Assembly (NCBI GenBank): GCA_959026725.1
Contig: CAUFMG010000009.1
Coordinates: 1 to 64,000, forward strand
Source of the DNA: an uncultured Collinsella sp.
GTDB taxonomy: Bacteria > Actinomycetota > Coriobacteriia > Coriobacteriales > Coriobacteriaceae
Length of the DNA: 64,000 nt
Direction of reading: 5' to 3'
The notes under the pieces were generated by a model. That model did no database searches, had not been told where the DNA came from, and worked only from the letters and a program-made list of their open reading frames with translations. Positions 61,233-64,000 of the stretch are shown here, one piece after another. The position numbers and the translations under genes were made by a program. Each line of letters starts with the position of its first letter. Within the stretch, counting starts at the first letter, position 1.

Positions 61233-61252
61233 GCAAAAAACCGTGCTAAAAA

Positions 61253-63901
61253 CTAGCAGACGGCGTAGTCCTGGGGCTCGCGGCCGTAGTAGGCGTCCAG
61301 GTAGAGCTCCTTGATCTCGCTCATGAGCGGGTAGCGCGGGTTAGCGCCGGTGCACTGGTCGTTGAATGCCTGCTCGGTCATCTCGTCGAGGGTGTCGAGG
61401 AAGTACTGCTCGTCAACACCGTAGTCGGCGATGGTCTTCTTGACACCGATGAAGTCCTTGAGCTCCTCGAGCTTCGTGATGAAGTTCTCGAAGACCTCCT
61501 TGTCGTCCTTGCCCTCGATGCCGCAGTACTTGGCCATCTCGGCGTAGTTGTGCAGCGCGTTGGGGTAAGGATACTGGGAGAAGGTACCCATCTTGACGGG
61601 AGCCTCGGCGGCGTTGTAGCGCATGACGCGGGTCAGGATGACGGCGTTAGCGATGCCGTGGGGCAGGTGATGGAAAGCGCCGAGCTTGTGAGCCATGGAG
61701 TGGTTGAGGCCCAGGAAGGCGTTGGCGAAGGCCATACCGGCCATGCAGGAGGCGTTGTGCATCTCCTCGCGGGCGTGCGGGTCCTTGGCGCCGTTCGTGA
61801 AGCTGGAGGGCAGGTTCTCAAAGACGAGCTTGGCAGCGCGCTCGGAGAGGCCCTTGGTGTAGTCGGAAGCCATGATGGAGACGTAGGACTCGATGGCGTG
61901 GGTCATGACGTCGATGCCGGAGGCAGCGGTCAGGCCGCGCGGGGCGGTCATGCAGTTGTCGGCGTCGACGATAGCCATGTTGGGGAGCAGCGCGTAGTCG
62001 GCGAGCGGCCACTTGATGCCGGTCTCCTTGTCGGTGATGATGGCGAACGGCGTGCACTCGGAGCCGGTACCCGAAGAGGTCGGGATGGCGACGAAGTAGG
62101 CCTTCTTGCCCATCTCGGGGAAGGTGAAGATACGCTTGCGGATGTCCATGAAGTCCATGGCCATGTCCTCAAACTTGCACTCGGGGTGCTCGTACATCAT
62201 CCACATGATCTTGCCGGCGTCCATAGCGGAGCCACCGCCGACGGCGATGATGACGTCCGGCTCAAAGAGAGCCATCTGCTTGGCGCCGCGACGTGCGCAC
62301 TGCAGCGACGGATCGGGCTCGACGTCGTAGAAGCAGTCGTGGGCGATGCCCATCTCGTCGAGCTTGGCCTCGATGGCGCGGGTGTTGCCATTCTTGAAGA
62401 GGAACTGGTCGGTGACGATGAAGGCGCGCTTCTTGCCCATGACGTTGCCCAGCTCGTCGAGGGCGACGGGCGTGGAACCCTTCTTGAAGTAGACCTTCTC
62501 GGGAGCGCGGAACCACAGCATGTTCTCACGGCGCTCGGCCACAGTCTTAACGTTGATCAAGTGCTTCACCCCAACGTTCTCGGAGACGGAGTTGCCGCCC
62601 CAGGAGCCGCAGCCCAGGGTCAGAGACGGCTTCATGCCAAAGTTGTACAGGTCACCGATGCCGCCGTGCGAGGACGGGGTGTTGATGACGATACGGCAGG
62701 CCTTCATGACGTGCTCGAACAGGCTGATCTTCTCGGCCTGGGCGGGGTGCACGTACAGAGAGGCGGTGTGGCCCGGGCCACCGGCGAGCACCAGGTGCTC
62801 GGCCTTGTCGACGGCCTCCTGGAAGTCCTTGGCGTGGTACATGGCCAGGACCGGGGAGAGCTTCTCGTGGGAGAACTCCTCCTTGGCGGGGTCGGTGGAG
62901 GTGACCTCGGCGATCAGGATCTTGGTCTTGGCGGGAACCTCGATGCCGGCGAGCTCGGCGATCTTGGCAGCGGCCATGCCGGGGATGCGGTGATCGAGAG
63001 CGCCGTTCTTGAACATGGCGGCACGCAGGGCCTCCATCTCGGCACCCTGCTTGACGAAGTAGCAGCCGCGCTTCTGGAACTCGGCCTTAACCTGGTCATA
63101 GATGCTGTCGATGACAGTCACGGACTGCTCGGAAGCGCAGATCATGCCATTGTCGAAGGTCTTGGAGTGGATGATGGAGTTGACGGCGAGCAGCACGTCG
63201 GCGGTGTCGTCGATGACGACCGGGGTGTTACCGGCGCCAACGCCCAGGGCGGGCTTGCCCGAGGAGTAAGCGGCCTTGACCATGCCCGGGCCACCGGTGG
63301 CGAGGATGATGTCGACGTCGCGCATGACCATGTTGGTCAGCTCGATGGAGGGGACATCGACCCAGCCGATGATGCCCTCGGGGGCGCCGGCCTTGACGGC
63401 GGCGTCAAGCACGAGCTTGGCGGCGGCGATGGTGCACTTGGCGGCAGCCGGGTGCGGGGAGATGATGATGGCGTTGCGGGTCTTCAGGCAGATCAGCGTC
63501 TTGAAGATCGCGGTGGAGGTGGGGTTGGTCGTCGGGATGACGGCGCCCACGATGCCGATGGGCTCGGCGATCTTGGTGATGCCGTAAGCCTCGTCGCGCT
63601 CCAGGACACCACAGGTCTTGGTGTTCTTGTAAGCGTTGTAGATGTACTCTGCGGCGTAGTGGTTCTTGATGACCTTGTCCTCAAGAACGCCGCGGCCGGT
63701 CTCCTCGATGGCCATCTTCGCCAACGGGATACGAGCCTTGTTGGCGGCCATGGCGGCCTCATAGAAGATCTTGTCGACCTGCTCCTGCGTGTACGTAGCA
63801 AAAAGCGCCTGGGCCTCTCGCATCTGAGCGAGCTTAGCCTCAAGCGCCTCTACGTTGTCCACAATTGCGGGAGTAGTGTTTTCCGGTGACTTTTTCACCA
63901 T
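61253..63901 (-). CDS. adhE: Bifunctional acetaldehyde-CoA / alcohol dehydrogenase
   Basis: An 882-residue AdhE that reduces acetyl-CoA to ethanol with two NADH. The N-terminal aldehyde dehydrogenase half (to about 445) has the catalytic Cys255 in GMICASEQS and GVGAGNTPVVI. The C-terminal iron-dependent alcohol dehydrogenase has GGGSAMDAGKIMW, SSGTGSECTPFA and the metal-binding FLGLNHSMAHKLGAFHHLPHG region. Family members assemble into spirosomes. AAGGAGACACAA precedes the ATG. Confidence 0.97.
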   Translation of the reverse strand: MVKKSPENTTPAIVDNVEALEAKLAQMREAQALFATYTQEQVDKIFYEAAMAANKARIPLAKMAIEETGRGVLEDKVIKNHYAAEYIYNAYKNTKTCGVLERDEAYGITKIAEPIGIVGAVIPTTNPTSTAIFKTLICLKTRNAIIISPHPAAAKCTIAAAKLVLDAAVKAGAPEGIIGWVDVPSIELTNMVMRDVDIILATGGPGMVKAAYSSGKPALGVGAGNTPVVIDDTADVLLAVNSIIHSKTFDNGMICASEQSVTVIDSIYDQVKAEFQKRGCYFVKQGAEMEALRAAMFKNGALDHRIPGMAAAKIAELAGIEVPAKTKILIAEVTSTDPAKEEFSHEKLSPVLAMYHAKDFQEAVDKAEHLVLAGGPGHTASLYVHPAQAEKISLFEHVMKACRIVINTPSSHGGIGDLYNFGMKPSLTLGCGSWGGNSVSENVGVKHLINVKTVAERRENMLWFRAPEKVYFKKGSTPVALDELGNVMGKKRAFIVTDQFLFKNGNTRAIEAKLDEMGIAHDCFYDVEPDPSLQCARRGAKQMALFEPDVIIAVGGGSAMDAGKIMWMMYEHPECKFEDMAMDFMDIRKRIFTFPEMGKKAYFVAIPTSSGTGSECTPFAIITDKETGIKWPLADYALLPNMAIVDADNCMTAPRGLTAASGIDVMTHAIESYVSIMASDYTKGLSERAAKLVFENLPSSFTNGAKDPHAREEMHNASCMAGMAFANAFLGLNHSMAHKLGAFHHLPHGIANAVILTRVMRYNAAEAPVKMGTFSQYPYPNALHNYAEMAKYCGIEGKDDKEVFENFITKLEELKDFIGVKKTIADYGVDEQYFLDTLDEMTEQAFNDQCTGANPRYPLMSEIKELYLDAYYGREPQDYAVC

Positions 63902-63936
63902 TTGTGTCTCCTTGCGATCGGAGATTTACCCTACGC

Positions 63937-63952
63937 CTTGCATGATAGCAAG
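63937..63952 (-). promoter_or_regulatory. Candidate adhE -10 within an inverted repeat
   Basis: On the minus strand a TATCAT -10 candidate (63947-63942) lies between CTTGC and GCAAG. No clear -35 was found. A repressor site overlapping the promoter is possible; no Rex-type TTGTGA-N6-TCACAA site is visible in the 99 bases present. Confidence 0.35.
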
Positions 63953-64000
63953 AAATTATTCGGCGAACGGTCAGATTCCTCTAAAAGGCATACTAAAACG

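Noticed and set aside
61550..63889. A 779-codon open frame opposite adhE, and similar long frames opposite the aro operon (4659-6239, 7201-8376, 9849-11861) and opposite ppdK (40265-42271)
   Set aside because: All are composition-driven antisense frames over well-identified genes, with Gly/Ala/Val/His-rich translations and no family signatures.
63902..64000. Rex operator before adhE
   Set aside because: TTGTG occurs once near 63902, but no matching second half-site is present at the right spacing.
1..64000. CRISPR arrays, prophage or transposon genes, toxin-antitoxin pairs, defence islands
   Set aside because: No regularly spaced repeats, transposase, integrase other than XerC, phage structural genes, or recognisable defence proteins were found on either strand.

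Overview
The window reads as a chromosomal segment of a high-GC, anaerobic, fermentative actinobacterium of the class Coriobacteriia, most likely Collinsella or a close relative. This is inferred from product recognition and gene order, not from a database search. Supporting points are the GC-rich codon use with many TTG and GTG starts, a rod-type elongasome, a split pair of radical-SAM/DUF2344 genes next to rplU-rpmA-obg, AdhE with pyruvate phosphate dikinase, and an order rpsP-khpA-rimM-trmD ... rplS-rnhB ... dprA-trmFO-xerC-rpsB-tsf-pyrH-frr-uppS-cdsA-dxr-rseP-ispG-proS that is shared with many Gram-positive bacteria. I see no insertion sequence, prophage, integrase island, CRISPR array or rRNA operon.

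Layout. 1-3.2 kb: end of a surface-polysaccharide locus (RmlD tail, a membrane glycosyltransferase, a Wzm/Wzt-type exporter). 3.3-12.2 kb: two tRNA-Arg genes flanking a minus-strand operon aroF-tyrA-aroB-aroA-aroC-pheA-aroE/K-aroQ, which encodes all seven steps from PEP plus erythrose-4-phosphate to chorismate and the entry enzymes for phenylalanine and tyrosine; its leader contains a terminator-like hairpin. 12.2-18.2 kb: a CtpE-like P-type ATPase, a zinc-ribbon membrane protein, a cyclophilin and a TPR membrane protein. 18.2-25.2 kb: mreB-mreC-mreD-PBP2-rodA and a DUF697-like protein, the machinery of lateral wall growth. 25.2-32 kb: radical SAM pair, rplU, rpmA, obg, nadD, yqeK, rsfS. dinB lies convergently on the minus strand at 32-33.3 kb.

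33.4-43.7 kb: rpsP, khpA, rimM, trmD, lepB, glyQS, PPDK regulatory protein, ppdK and rplS. 43.7-49.9 kb: rnhB, a yraN-comM-dprA group (DNA uptake and processing), trmFO and a xerC whose only plausible start is AUA. 49.9-60.3 kb: rpsB-tsf and pyrH-frr-uppS-cdsA-dxr-rseP-ispG-proS, joining translation with isoprenoid and phospholipid synthesis. 60.4-64 kb, minus strand: adhE followed by a choline-kinase/APH-fold gene.

Most genes are ordinary core genes. The points most worth following up are the candidate attenuator in the aro leader, the AUA start of xerC locked to the trmFO stop codon, a winged-helix-like insertion in the RseP protease, a small REP-like repeat family beginning at stop codons, and direct repeats upstream of ppdK. 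I found no convincing undescribed defence or mobile system.
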